Below, one piece after another: positions 43,046 through 52,452 of a stretch of DNA of 64,000 nucleotides. How positions within the stretch are numbered: position 1 is the stretch's first letter; the number at the start of each line of letters is the position of its first letter. Origin of the DNA: an uncultured Bacilli bacterium. Lineage in GTDB: Bacteria > Bacillota_I > Bacilli_A > RF39 > UBA660. The notes below the pieces were generated by a model that worked only from the letters and a program-made list of their open reading frames with translations, did not search any database and was not told the origin of the DNA. The stretch is from the NCBI GenBank assembly GCA_944332705.1, contig CALVKM010000003.1, positions 1 through 64,000 of the forward strand. Reading direction: 5' to 3'. A program made the translations under genes and the position numbers.

Positions 43046-43900
43046 ATGGAAGATTTAAGGAAATTTTTAGAATATTTGACTAAAGAATTGAATTATTCAG
43101 AGAATACAGAAATTAGTTATAGGGAAGATATAACTAATTTCTTAAACTATTTAGAGAAAAAGCAGTTAAATTATAAAAAAATAGATGGAGAAATAATTCG
43201 GGATTATTTAAAATATTTAGATGAAGCTAAATTAAAAAATAGTACTATAGCTAGAAGGATTAGTGCCCTTCGTACTTTTTATAATTATTTGCTAGATAAA
43301 AATATTGTTGATACTAATCTTTTTAATAGTATTAGAAATCCTAAATTAGAAAAAAAATTGCCTAATTATTTAAGTTATGAAGAATTAGCTAAAATTTTAG
43401 ATAATATTGATATTTCTACTAAAGTTGGTCTAAGAAATAGATTGTTAGTTGAAATGTTTTATGCAACTGGATGTCGGGTTAGTGAAATGATTAACATTAA
43501 AGTAAGAGATATTAATAAATCTAATAATTCGATTAGAATTATGGGTAAAGGTAAAAAGATGCGTATTGTATATTTTGGGGAATATGCCAGAGATTACTTA
43601 GATAGATATTTACCACTAATTGCTACGGATTATTTATTTACTCAGGAATCTGGGGATAAATTAAGTATTCATGATGTCGAATATATTATTAGTGATTTAG
43701 TTAAGAATTTGGCTTTAAAAACGCATGTAACACCTCATACACTAAGGCATACTTTTGCAACGCATTTACTTAATAATGGTGCAGATATTAAAACTGTCCA
43801 AGAATTACTGGGACACTCTAGCTTAAATACCACAGGTATTTATACACATGTTTCAAATGAACGTATAAAGGAAGTTTATAGGAAGACTTTTAATAGATAA
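43046..43900 (+). CDS. xerC: Tyrosine recombinase XerC/XerD
   Basis: 284 residues. N-terminal SAM-like DNA-binding domain (LNYSENTEISYREDITNFL), then the catalytic domain with Arg in YATGCRVSEMI, Lys in MGKGKKMRIV, HTLRHTFATHLL (His, Arg), LGHSSLNTTGIYTH (His, Tyr). All catalytic residues are present. Such enzymes resolve chromosome dimers at dif; no dif-like site was identified here. Whether it is XerC or XerD cannot be told. Confidence 0.9.
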   Translation: MEDLRKFLEYLTKELNYSENTEISYREDITNFLNYLEKKQLNYKKIDGEIIRDYLKYLDEAKLKNSTIARRISALRTFYNYLLDKNIVDTNLFNSIRNPKLEKKLPNYLSYEELAKILDNIDISTKVGLRNRLLVEMFYATGCRVSEMINIKVRDINKSNNSIRIMGKGKKMRIVYFGEYARDYLDRYLPLIATDYLFTQESGDKLSIHDVEYIISDLVKNLALKTHVTPHTLRHTFATHLLNNGADIKTVQELLGHSSLNTTGIYTHVSNERIKEVYRKTFNR

Positions 43901-43914
43901 TAGAAAGGATTACA

Positions 43915-44799
43915 ATGAAAAAATTATTAGAATGTATTAATTTATGTAAGAGTTTTGGAAAAAAACAAATACTTAAAAATGTTTCTTTTTCCATAAATGA
44001 AGGGGATATACTAGCTTTTATTGGACCTAATGGTAGTGGTAAGACTACTACCATTAAATTGATACTAGGATTACAAAAAATTGATTCTGGAGAAGTTTTA
44101 ATTAATGGTAAAGATATTACTCAAGATTTTGAAGATGCGATAAGAAAAGTCGGAGCAATTGTGGAAAATCCTGATTCTTATATGTATCTAACAGGATGGC
44201 AAAATTTAAGATTAATTGCTGATTACTATGGAAATATTAGTGATGAAGATATTAATGAGTTAGTTAAATATGTGGGGCTTGAATCAAGAATTAATGATAA
44301 AGTAAATAAATATAGTTTAGGAATGCGTCAAAGGTTAGGTATTGCTCGTGCCTTACTTAATAAACCAAATATTTTAATATTAGATGAACCAACTAATGGC
44401 TTGGATCCTGAAGGTATAAAAGATTTAAGAGTACTTTTAAAGCGTCTTGCTAGTGATGGAATGGGTATTTTAATTTCAAGTCATAATCTAGCAGAATTAG
44501 AAAGTTTTTGTAATAAAGTTTGTATAATTGATAATGGAAAAATTATTGAATCTAGTGAGGTTACTACTTTAAAGAATAATGAAAATATTGTAGTGTTTAA
44601 AGTTAGTGATACAACGAATGTTGCTATTAAAGATATATTTGATGTAAATAAAACTTCATTTAAAGTAAGTGCTAGTAAAGAAGATATAGCTAAAATAATT
44701 AAAAAATTAGTTAAAGATGGCATTGATATTTATGAAGTAAAAAATGAAGAATTAACTTTAGAAGAAGCATTTTTAAAGAAAACTAAAGGGGGTAAATAA
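43915..44799 (+). CDS. ABC transporter, ATP-binding protein (BcrA-like)
   Basis: 294 residues. Walker A FIGPNGSGKTTTIKLIL, Q-loop region GAIVENPDSYMYL, signature YSLGMRQRLGIARAL, Walker B ILILDEPTNGLDPEG and switch His in ISSHNLAEL. The C-terminal extension is like those of lantibiotic-resistance exporters. It pairs with the permease gene that starts at its stop codon. Confidence 0.92.
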   Translation: MKKLLECINLCKSFGKKQILKNVSFSINEGDILAFIGPNGSGKTTTIKLILGLQKIDSGEVLINGKDITQDFEDAIRKVGAIVENPDSYMYLTGWQNLRLIADYYGNISDEDINELVKYVGLESRINDKVNKYSLGMRQRLGIARALLNKPNILILDEPTNGLDPEGIKDLRVLLKRLASDGMGILISSHNLAELESFCNKVCIIDNGKIIESSEVTTLKNNENIVVFKVSDTTNVAIKDIFDVNKTSFKVSASKEDIAKIIKKLVKDGIDIYEVKNEELTLEEAFLKKTKGGK

Positions 44800-46223
44800 T
44801 GAAATTAGTAAAAAATGAATTATATAAAATATTACATAAAAGAAGTACTAAAATATTTTTAATTATCGCTGCTATATTTGTTATACTTACTAATTTAATA
44901 TATCGTTATTCTGATGATTTACTAATCTTTAGTACAACTTACTATGAAGATTATGATACAGCCTTAAGTTATGTAAATGATTATGAAAACAGTGATATTG
45001 GGGATAAAGAATTATATAATTACTATAAATCTTTTATTGAAACCCATGATTTAGCAAGTAATTATGATAGCAATTCTTGGCAGTATCAAAAATATATGGA
45101 AGATTATTGGATTCTTTTACAAGATTATTATAGAGCCCAAGATGAAGGATTAGATATTACTAATCTATTTAATGAACTTGAAGAGATAAAAAGTAATATT
45201 GATAATGGTAATTGGGAGTATTTTGTTAAAGAAGATATAAATAATATTAATGAAAATATTCAAGGTATTCAAAATACTTTAAATGATCCAAGTTTAAATA
45301 ATAATGAACGATTAAATTATGAAAAAGAGTTATTTATTTTAGAAGAACAAGTTAAGTTGAATGAATACCGCTTAGAAAAGGATGTAGAGTTTGGTGATGA
45401 TTATTTAAATGCGGCTATAGGTGCAATTAATAATTCATTATATGGTATGGCTGAGTATAAATATAGTAATGATACTACTTCTAGTGAAATGGTTAAGAGT
45501 TATTATGAAAACTGGTATATTTTAGATGAAGAAGTTGATACTAATAATGCTAATACTTTAAGAAGTGTATTTGTTAATTTCTTTAGTGAATATTCTTTCT
45601 TAATATTAATTTTTAGTATAATGATTGCTGGTGGTATTGTAAGTGATGAATTTAATAAAGGTACCATAAAAAGCTTACTTATAGTGCCTCACAAAAGAAG
45701 TAAAATATTACTTGCTAAATATATTAGTGTTTTAATTTTGATACTATTAATTATTGGAATATTTATAGTTAGTGAATTACTTATCGGTGGTATACTTATG
45801 GGCTTTGGTAGTCTTGGTATTCCAGTAGTAGTTTATAATATGAGTGATTCTGTTTTAGAAATAGTTAATGTATTTAATTATTTAGGATTACAAATTCTAG
45901 CTAATCTACCACAAATTGTATTACTTACAACTTTGGCTTTTGCTTGTAGTGTTATTGTTAATTCGACAGCATTCTCAATTGTTATACCATTCTGCGGTAT
46001 AATTGCTGCAGAGTTAATTAATGGTTTTGCTCTTGCGTATGATATTAAAATATTAGATTATTTTGTAACCACTAATTGGGATTTTACAATGTTTCTTTTC
46101 GGGGGAACATCAATTTTTGATAATAGTCTACTTCATGCGATAATTGTATGTTTAGTTTATTTACTAATTATGTTAGTAGTAACATTTATTGTATTTAAGA
46201 GAAAGGATATTAAAAATATTTAA
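44799..46223 (+). CDS. ABC-2 type permease
   Basis: 474 residues. Helix at about 16-34, a long extracellular domain (about 40-255) with coiled segments, then five helices (about 262-470); MIAGGIVSDEFNKGTIKSLLI is the typical ABC-2 motif before the core helices. With the upstream ATPase it forms an exporter or an immunity pump. The substrate is unknown. Confidence 0.87.
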   Translation: MKLVKNELYKILHKRSTKIFLIIAAIFVILTNLIYRYSDDLLIFSTTYYEDYDTALSYVNDYENSDIGDKELYNYYKSFIETHDLASNYDSNSWQYQKYMEDYWILLQDYYRAQDEGLDITNLFNELEEIKSNIDNGNWEYFVKEDINNINENIQGIQNTLNDPSLNNNERLNYEKELFILEEQVKLNEYRLEKDVEFGDDYLNAAIGAINNSLYGMAEYKYSNDTTSSEMVKSYYENWYILDEEVDTNNANTLRSVFVNFFSEYSFLILIFSIMIAGGIVSDEFNKGTIKSLLIVPHKRSKILLAKYISVLILILLIIGIFIVSELLIGGILMGFGSLGIPVVVYNMSDSVLEIVNVFNYLGLQILANLPQIVLLTTLAFACSVIVNSTAFSIVIPFCGIIAAELINGFALAYDIKILDYFVTTNWDFTMFLFGGTSIFDNSLLHAIIVCLVYLLIMLVVTFIVFKRKDIKNI

Positions 46224-46237
46224 AGGAAGTATTTAAA

Positions 46238-47458
46238 ATGAAGTTTAAGTTGAAGAAAAATAAATTATTTGTTAATGTTTTTTGGACCTTTATATTTGGT
46301 TTAGCTTTAATTGTGACTTCAATTAGTTCTAATTATATGCAGGTTTTATCTGATAAAAATAGTATAATAACTCCAGTGGTTAAAACTGATGATGAAGAAA
46401 TTACAAGAAGTGATAAAATTGCTAACTATATTGATAGTATAGAAGAAGGTTCTTTAGTTGATGTAATCGATATTAAAAAAGAAGTAACATCAATTCTTAA
46501 AATCAATAATAATAGATATGAAAGTATTTTATTTGATTATGAAACTGGTACAGAAGTTACAATTGATACATTAATAAAGGATGATAAAAAAGAAGATTTT
46601 AAAGAAAAAATAACTGAACTATTGTATTTAAAATATCCTAAATTTATTGCTGATGTTCTAAGTAATTTTGATAAAACTAATGTCTATTTTATGAAGGATA
46701 ATGAACTTATTATCTATTATTATGATTATGATATTACTCCAGCAGTAAAAGAAGACTTATATTTAACAGTTAATTATAATGAAATCAAAGATTATTTAGA
46801 TATAACAGTTGATTTAGATAGTGAGTATTCTAATGAAGATGGTAGCGTTATTAATCCTGCGAAAAAACAGATTGCTATTACTTTTGATGATGGGCCAGGT
46901 GCTTATACTGAACGCCTGGCAGGAATACTTGAAGATAATCATGCTCATTCAACATTTTTTATGTTAGGTAAGAATATGAGCTATTATAAAGATGTAATAC
47001 AAACATTATATCAAAATGGTAATGAAATAGGCTATCACTCTTATGCTCATAAGAATTTCTTGCGACAAGAAATAAGTGATATAGAAAGGGAATTTAAGGA
47101 ATCAAATGAAATACTAAAAAGTATTATTGGTGAAGAAATTACTTTAACTCGTCCACCATATGGCTCAATTAATAATGAAGTAAAAGAATCTTTAGATACG
47201 ACATTTATTTTATGGAATATTGATACCGAAGATTGGCGGCATAAAGACACTGATTATTTAACAAATTATGTCATGGATAATGTTTTTGAAGGAGCTATCA
47301 TTCTTTTTCATGATATTCATAAAACTAGTGTTGATACAATAGAAAAACTACTTCCCTTATTATATGTAGAGGGGTATCAATTAGTAACAGTTAGTGACCT
47401 AGCTAATATTAATGGTGTAACTTTAGAAAATCATCAAACATACAGATATTTTAAATAA
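46238..47458 (+). CDS. Polysaccharide deacetylase, membrane-anchored
   Basis: 406 residues. Signal anchor at about 10-30, a middle domain (about 65-190) similar in style to the RsiV/DUF3298-type domain of PgdA proteins, then a complete NodB domain: AITFDDGPGAYTERL (catalytic Asp, metal Asp), GYHSYAHKNF (metal His-x3-His), RPPYGSINN and ILFHDIHKTS. It probably deacetylates peptidoglycan or another surface glycan. Confidence 0.9.
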   Translation: MKFKLKKNKLFVNVFWTFIFGLALIVTSISSNYMQVLSDKNSIITPVVKTDDEEITRSDKIANYIDSIEEGSLVDVIDIKKEVTSILKINNNRYESILFDYETGTEVTIDTLIKDDKKEDFKEKITELLYLKYPKFIADVLSNFDKTNVYFMKDNELIIYYYDYDITPAVKEDLYLTVNYNEIKDYLDITVDLDSEYSNEDGSVINPAKKQIAITFDDGPGAYTERLAGILEDNHAHSTFFMLGKNMSYYKDVIQTLYQNGNEIGYHSYAHKNFLRQEISDIEREFKESNEILKSIIGEEITLTRPPYGSINNEVKESLDTTFILWNIDTEDWRHKDTDYLTNYVMDNVFEGAIILFHDIHKTSVDTIEKLLPLLYVEGYQLVTVSDLANINGVTLENHQTYRYFK

Positions 47459-47822
47459 AACCAATTTCTTCTAAATCATTAGTAGATACTTCCTGAACTA
47501 AATATATTGCCCCGCCGATTAGAAATAAAAGGGCTGCAATAAGTTGTAAGAAAGTGTTACGATATTTATTATCATTAAAGTTTTTTTCCATATTAGTTAA
47601 ATCTTCAGTAATAACTAAAACAAAATATAAATAAATGAAAAAAGCTACTAAAAAAATGACAATGTGAATTGTCTTTTCTTTTTGGTAGCTTTTTAAGTTT
47701 TTCTTAGTTAAAAAGTCTTTTTCATAACTATTAGCAAGTATAGCAAAGGCAGCGATAAAAAAATATATTATCCAAATTTTATTTTCACTATTAAGCCTTT
47801 GTAATCGATTAAATATATTCAT
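47451..47822 (-). CDS. Unknown membrane protein
   Basis: 123 residues, three or four helices (about 16-30, 54-70, 90-108). It converges on and overlaps the end of the deacetylase gene by 8 bp. No motif recognised; first gene reading out of the minus-strand group 47451..48954 at its 3' end. Confidence 0.55.
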   Translation of the reverse strand: MNIFNRLQRLNSENKIWIIYFFIAAFAILANSYEKDFLTKKNLKSYQKEKTIHIVIFLVAFFIYLYFVLVITEDLTNMEKNFNDNKYRNTFLQLIAALLFLIGGAIYLVQEVSTNDLEEIGFI

Positions 47823-47838
47823 ATTTAATCATATGCAT

Positions 47839-48156
47839 TTATTTTTTCTTTTTTGTATCTTTGGGATTATTAATCATATAAGTATTACAATTCTTAACAG
47901 TAATATAATGTCTACCCCAAATAAATAAGCTTGCAAATATTAAGCAAAATATTGCAACTGCAATTTGTGAAACACTAAAATCCCCAATAAAGGAATCAAT
48001 AAAAAAGCAAATAGTACAAACTATAAGAAGAATACTATAAATCAGTAAACGATTAAGACGTACTTTGATGCTTTTGCCATAATCTGTTTGAAAAAAGGCT
48101 GTTTGTACTTCCTTTTTAGTGTTTTTACTAGCTCTTTGATATTTGTTTTTTTCCAT
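47839..48156 (-). CDS. Unknown two-helix membrane protein
   Basis: 105 residues. Basic N-terminus (MEKNKYQRASKNTKKEVQ), helices at about 36-54 and 63-82, lysine-rich end. It lies between the DHH gene and the membrane gene at 47451. No family recognised. Confidence 0.55.
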   Translation of the reverse strand: MEKNKYQRASKNTKKEVQTAFFQTDYGKSIKVRLNRLLIYSILLIVCTICFFIDSFIGDFSVSQIAVAIFCLIFASLFIWGRHYITVKNCNTYMINNPKDTKKKK

Positions 48157-48176
48157 TTAAATCACCTGATAATATT

Positions 48177-48954
48177 TTATATTAAATATTTACATTTAGC
48201 AAGATATTTTAAACTTTCTTCTTTATTTAATGTTTTAGCTTTATTCATTTGTTCTTTACTTATCTTTACTGATGCTGCATTCATGTGACTACCGCCGCCA
48301 TGAAATTCCGCAATTTTAGAAACATCAAAGCCATCAGTAATACTACGATATGATTTTTGCAAGTGAAAAGCATTCATAGCAACAATTACGATATATTTGA
48401 TATGCTCGGGATTACCTAAACCTCTAATAAATTCGGCGATTTCATTACGATATTCATAATCAGCAATAAGAATACCAAATTTATTATTAAATTCATCATT
48501 TAAATAAATAATAGAATCATAATACTTTTTCAAAGTTTGAAGATATTCTTCCCTTTTAGTATTGATTTTTCTTAGTTCCTCATTGGTATAATTAAATTCT
48601 TCAGGGTTATTTTTTAATTTATCAATCATCGTAGTAATATAAGTAGGTATTTGTAAAATACTAAAAAGAACAGCTAAATCATGGGCTTTTTCTCCATTTA
48701 TTTTATCTTTTAATGGCGTGTTAGCTACCTTTGTTAATGTTGAATCTTGCAGTGCTAAATCAGTAATATAAATTTGATCATATTTAAAAAATAAATTACT
48801 GTTTAAATAATTATTAAATATAGTATCAAGTATCAAGTTCCTTAAAACCGGGGCATAATTCATAGTCCAAATCATTAAAAGCTAATTTAGCTAAAACTAA
48901 AGCATTTATGCCATCAATGTCATTTTTGTGCGTAAATAATATAATTTTTTTCAT
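48177..48954 (-). pseudogene. DHH-family phosphoesterase broken by a 7-bp duplication
   Basis: The gene starts at the ATG at 48954 (ribosome site AGGTG) with KKIILFTHKNDIDGINALVLA, a DHH-type metal motif, and YELCPGFKELDT. There the frame is lost. The rest continues in another frame from 48831 or so (IFNNYLNSNLFFKYDQIY) to the DHHA1-like end with EFHGGGSHMNAASVKIS. At 48822..48835 the 7-bp unit AGTATCA occurs twice in tandem; taking out one copy restores one frame, ELDTIFNNY, of about 256 residues. Relatives are NrnA-like phosphoesterases acting on short RNA or nucleotides. A shorter product from ATG 48875 would lack the DHH motif. Confidence 0.75.
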
Positions 48955-48970
48955 GATTCACCTATAAATA

Positions 48971-49003
48971 AGTCTATCACAAACTAAAAAAATATGATAG
49001 ACT
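48971..49003. repeat. Inverted repeat between divergent genes
   Basis: AGTCTATCA (48971-48979) and TGATAGACT (48995-49003), 15-bp spacer, in the short divergent gap before the DHH gene and the 49026 gene. An operator for either gene is possible. Confidence 0.45.
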
Positions 49004-49025
49004 ATATTTAATGGGAGATGTGCTT

Positions 49026-49613
49026 ATGCATAAAATTGTCATAGATTATCAAGTATTAATTAAAAAAGAATATCTCTTTGCGGATTTACAAACTATGTTT
49101 TTACAAGGAGAAATTCCTGATGAGGATTTAGATTATCAAGTAGTATTAGATGATCGATTAGTCAAAGTTTTTGATAATCCTAAACTTGATGAAACTAATA
49201 CTTTTGAATTAGAAATGATTTTATTGGTTGATGATACCAAATATAAAAATATTGCAAAATCTTTAATTCATGGCTGTTATGAATTAGATGGAGTAGAAGT
49301 AGAACTTAATGATTTTCAGTTACTTACAATAAAATATAATATAGCAATATATCATAGTAATTGTCACTATTACATGGTAAAAAGTGATTTTACACCATTT
49401 ACAGAAGAAGATTTATTTTATATGGAAGATACATGGGATGCATTTTTAATGTGGTATATTGATACTTTTGGACCGATTTCTGCTAAAAATAGGCGTATTA
49501 TCGCTTATGTGAATGATGATTGTACAATTATTAAAATAATTAGTGATTTAAAATTATCACTTGAAATACCTATAAATGATTATGGCGACATATTTAGAAG
49601 AATTCCATCTTAG
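49026..49613 (+). CDS. Unknown soluble protein
   Basis: 195 residues from ATG 49026 with GGGAG upstream (an in-frame ATG at 49011 lies before the ribosome site). Acidic, no membrane segments, with DDTKYKNIAKSLIHGCYELDG and FTEEDLFYMEDTWDAFLMWYI. I recognise no family. Confidence 0.65.
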   Translation: MHKIVIDYQVLIKKEYLFADLQTMFLQGEIPDEDLDYQVVLDDRLVKVFDNPKLDETNTFELEMILLVDDTKYKNIAKSLIHGCYELDGVEVELNDFQLLTIKYNIAIYHSNCHYYMVKSDFTPFTEEDLFYMEDTWDAFLMWYIDTFGPISAKNRRIIAYVNDDCTIIKIISDLKLSLEIPINDYGDIFRRIPS

Positions 49614-49662
49614 TAGTAGTAAAAAAAGTTTTATTGTGATAGAATTATATTGAGGAGTAGTT

Positions 49663-50292
49663 ATGAAGAAGTTTTTAATTATTGTTATTATTTTATTAGT
49701 TATTGCTGGTGGTATTGGAGGTTATTTTTATATTAAAGATGCCAAGGAAAAAGCAAGAATTGCAGAAATTAAGGAAGGTTGGTATGTTGAAGTTTTAGAA
49801 GACGATGTAAATATCAGAGCTAAAGGTAGTGCTAATGGGACAATTTTAGGTAAGACTAAAAAAGGAGATATATATGCTGTTAATGATGTTGATGTTGCAG
49901 GCAATACTTATTGGTATGAAATAGATTATGATGGAACTCCTGCATTTATATTCTCATCTACTAAATATAATTATTTAAAAGATGTTAATAATCCTAATGA
50001 TATAGCAACCCCAACAATAAAATTTTTTGATAAAATTTATTATGTTGATTCTATTGATGATATTAATTATGATCATTTAGAAGTGTGGGATGATAGACCA
50101 GGCGCAGAAGTAACGCATCAAGTTTATCATGAAACTGGGGTTGATATTAATGGGATTACTATTGATCAATATTGGATTCAATATACGGTAACTGATAAAG
50201 AAGGAAAAAGCTCATCAAAGGTCCAAAAAATAGAATTTAATAAAAGACCTAGTGAAGATAGGGTATTAGATTTTAAAGATTTACAACGTTAA
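49663..50292 (+). CDS. Membrane-anchored bacterial SH3-domain protein
   Basis: 209 residues. Signal anchor at 3-25 (FLIIVIILLVIAGGIGGYFYI), then an SH3b domain (about 40-105) with EDDVNIRAKGSANGTILGKTKKGDIY and NTYWYEIDYDG, then a short beta domain (about 115-195). SH3b domains bind peptidoglycan or surface peptides. Ribosome site GAGGAG. Followed by a strong terminator. Confidence 0.75.
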   Translation: MKKFLIIVIILLVIAGGIGGYFYIKDAKEKARIAEIKEGWYVEVLEDDVNIRAKGSANGTILGKTKKGDIYAVNDVDVAGNTYWYEIDYDGTPAFIFSSTKYNYLKDVNNPNDIATPTIKFFDKIYYVDSIDDINYDHLEVWDDRPGAEVTHQVYHETGVDINGITIDQYWIQYTVTDKEGKSSSKVQKIEFNKRPSEDRVLDFKDLQR

Positions 50293-50318
50293 AAAAACTC
50301 GCAATTGCGAGCTTTTTT
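50293..50318 (+). terminator. Terminator after the SH3 gene
   Basis: AAAAAACTCGCAATTGCGAG then CTTTTTT: a perfect hairpin with A-run and T-run, probably bidirectional, also closing the tRNA-Lys transcript from the other side. Confidence 0.85.
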
Positions 50319-50365
50319 AATACACACCTCTGATTAACATTATCCACATAACGCTTAATTTTAAT

Positions 50366-50441
50366 TGGTGTCCCCTTAGGGATTCGAACCCTAGACCCAC
50401 TGATTAAGAGTCAGTTGCTCTACCAACTGAGCTAAGGAGAC
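50366..50441 (-). tRNA. tRNA-Lys (anticodon CTT)
   Basis: 76 nt including an encoded CCA. Acceptor GTCTCCT pairs with AGGGGAC (one wobble); anticodon loop CTCTTAA between ACTGA and TCAGT gives CTT; T-arm with GGTTCGAATCC. Confidence 0.95.
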
Positions 50442-50460
50442 ATTTCATAAAGACAAGAAG

Positions 50461-50489
50461 ATTATAGCATTTTCTAATAATATTTGCAA
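50461..50489 (-). promoter_or_regulatory. Promoter of tRNA-Lys
   Basis: On the minus strand TTGCAA (50489-50484), 17 bp, TATAAT (50466-50461), 20 bp before the tRNA 5' end. Confidence 0.75.
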
Positions 50490-50574
50490 TACTTTAAGTA
50501 AAATTTTTGTCAACTAGTTATGAAAATCTTTAAACTTGTAATTATATTATATATAATTAAATTAGGTGGTACTG

Positions 50575-51552
50575 TTGAGAAAACGAAAAGTGTTAATCAT
50601 TATTATTGCTATATTACTAATCATTATTGGGGGATTTTTGTTACTAAGACCAATATTTTTTAATAATGATTTAGAAGTTATAAATAATAATGTAAATAAA
50701 ATAGATATAACTTTAGGTGGTAATCATACATCTAGTGATGATTCTGTAAAAATAAGTAATAATAATATTTATTTAAATAAAGGAGGAATATATAATATAA
50801 AAGGAATTTTAAATAATGGAACTATATATATAGATACCAGTGATGATGTAACATTAAATTTAAATAACGTTACTATAGTTAATGAAACTAATAGTGTAAT
50901 AGATAATAGGAAATCTCAGAAAGTTATTATAAACTTAAACGAAGGAAGTAATAATATATTAAGTGATGGGAATAATTCTGTTGCTGCTATTAAATCTGTT
51001 GGGGATTTATATATTGAAGGTAGTGGTAAATTATTAATTTATGCAAATAACAATAATGGTATAAATACTAATGGTAATTTAATAATAGATGGCGGGTTTA
51101 TTTATATTGCTGCTTTAAATGATGTTTTTAATGTTTTAAAAGAGCTATTAATTAATAATGGATATGTAATAGGTATTGGTAATAATACAATGAAAGAACC
51201 AAATGAATTATCTAAACAAAATACATTCTTATTTAATTTTAATGAAACTTTTAGTGAAAATACAACATTATCTATAAGTAGTAGTACTAATGATTATTTA
51301 CTTAATTTTATAGCTTTAAGAGATTTTAAAACTTTAATTATTAGTCATTCTGTTTTAAAGAAAGGTAATTATCATATCTTAAGAGATATAGAGTGTAGTG
51401 GTAAATTAGTAAATGGTATTTATATCGATGGTGAAGTAACTGGAGGAGAACGTATTGTACTAAGTTTAGCAGATACGTTTAGTATAAATGGTAAAAGTAA
51501 TTGGTATGGGAAAAAAACAATAAATATTACCAAACCTGATAATTTTATTTAA
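50575..51552 (+). CDS. Carbohydrate-binding (Cthe_2159-like) protein
   Basis: 325 residues from TTG 50575 after AGGTGGT. Signal anchor at about 5-24, then a beta-helix of short repeats: LNKGGIYNIKGILNNGTIYID, VTLNLNNVTIVNET, AAIKSVGDLYIEGSGKLLI, NGINTNGNLIIDGGFIYI. This matches the Cthe_2159 carbohydrate-binding family, whose founder binds polygalacturonic acid and cellulose. Surface attached. The ligand here is unknown. Confidence 0.75.
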   Translation: MRKRKVLIIIIAILLIIIGGFLLLRPIFFNNDLEVINNNVNKIDITLGGNHTSSDDSVKISNNNIYLNKGGIYNIKGILNNGTIYIDTSDDVTLNLNNVTIVNETNSVIDNRKSQKVIINLNEGSNNILSDGNNSVAAIKSVGDLYIEGSGKLLIYANNNNGINTNGNLIIDGGFIYIAALNDVFNVLKELLINNGYVIGIGNNTMKEPNELSKQNTFLFNFNETFSENTTLSISSSTNDYLLNFIALRDFKTLIISHSVLKKGNYHILRDIECSGKLVNGIYIDGEVTGGERIVLSLADTFSINGKSNWYGKKTINITKPDNFI

Positions 51553-51559
51553 AAAATTC

Positions 51560-51588
51560 TTTACTTTACTAGAAATTTATTGTATAAT
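51560..51588 (+). promoter_or_regulatory. Promoter of the tRNA-Glu/Ile operon
   Basis: TTTACT (51560-51565), 17 bp, TATAAT (51583-51588). Confidence 0.7.
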
Positions 51589-51691
51589 CTAAATACATTG
51601 ATTGTTAAGCAGTCAATAAATTGAAAAAAGTTTGAAAAAACTATTGCAAAAACCTTTTAAATATTATAAAATTAAAGAGGTTTGCCAATAT

Positions 51692-51768
51692 GGCCCGTTG
51701 GTGAAGTGGTTGAACACACATGCCTTTCACGCATGCATTCATGGGTTCAAATCCCGTACGGGTCACCA
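51692..51768 (+). tRNA. tRNA-Glu (anticodon TTC)
   Basis: 77 nt with encoded CCA. Anticodon loop CTTTCAC between CATGC and GCATG gives TTC; T-arm GGGTTCAAATCCC. Confidence 0.95.
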
Positions 51769-51772
51769 TATT

Positions 51773-51849
<77 letters not shown>

Positions 51850-51859
51850 TGTTAAAATT

Positions 51860-51885
51860 AAGTCTGATAATTCAGACTTTTTTTA
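51860..51885 (+). terminator. Terminator of the tRNA operon
   Basis: AAGTCTGA taat TCAGACTT followed by five T. Confidence 0.8.
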
Positions 51886-51897
51886 ATACTTTGGGGG

Positions 51898-51926
51898 TTG
51901 ACAATAAGTAATATTATTAGTATAAT
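51898..51926 (+). promoter_or_regulatory. Consensus promoter
   Basis: TTGACA (51898-51903), 17 bp, TATAAT (51921-51926), 25 bp before the ATG of the next gene. It also shows that the longer frame starting at this TTG is not coding. Confidence 0.8.
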
Positions 51927-51951
51927 TAATATAGATAAAGAGAGGTATAAT

Positions 51952-52209
51952 ATGTATATTGATAATGATGAAAAATATGTTACTATAGGAAAGACAACTT
52001 TCGAATTTGATAACGTTCCTGAAAATGATTTGGATATTAAAATGATTGTAAATAGAACTAGATTTTATGCTGATATGGATGAATTAGCATGCTTTCGCAA
52101 TCAGTTATACAAAGATGACTCAAGAAAAGAAATACCTAAAGAAGAAATCATTAAAAAATTGGATGAAATTATCTTAAATGATTTTAATAATTTGCTAGAA
52201 AACTATTAA
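51952..52209 (+). CDS. Small acidic protein of unknown function
   Basis: 85 residues from ATG 51952 (ribosome site GAGAGGT). Acidic and soluble: YVTIGKTTFEFDNVPENDLDI, MDELACFRNQLYKDD, a helical end. It has its own consensus promoter and terminator. No family recognised. Confidence 0.65.
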   Translation: MYIDNDEKYVTIGKTTFEFDNVPENDLDIKMIVNRTRFYADMDELACFRNQLYKDDSRKEIPKEEIIKKLDEIILNDFNNLLENY

Positions 52210-52213
52210 AAAA

Positions 52214-52241
52214 AATCTCTTCAATAGAGATTATTTTTTTT
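52214..52241 (+). terminator. Terminator
   Basis: AATCTCT tcaat AGAGATT followed by a T-run. Confidence 0.75.
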
Positions 52242-52242
52242 A

Positions 52243-52333
52243 TGGCGGAGTAGGAGAGATTTGAACTCTCGCACCAGTTTCCCGATCTACACCCTTAGCA
52301 GGGGCGCCTCTTCAGCCTCTTGAGTACTACTCC
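52243..52333 (-). tRNA. tRNA-Ser (anticodon GCT)
   Basis: 91 nt with encoded CCA and a long variable arm as expected for serine. Acceptor GGAGTAG pairs with CTACTCC; anticodon loop CTGCTAA gives GCT. Confidence 0.93.
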
Positions 52334-52452
52334 AAAGTGCTTAATTTAGCTTACCCTTTTTCCAAAGGACAAATTAATTTTATCATATATAAATAAAATA
52401 TTCAAGAAATTTCTATCACTTTTTTTAAAAGCTCGGGAATTGAGTGTTTTTA

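Noticed and set aside
51898-51951. An earlier TTG start for the small acidic protein.
   Set aside because: This TTG is part of a consensus -35 box with TATAAT 17 bp later; the ATG at 51952 has its own ribosome site.
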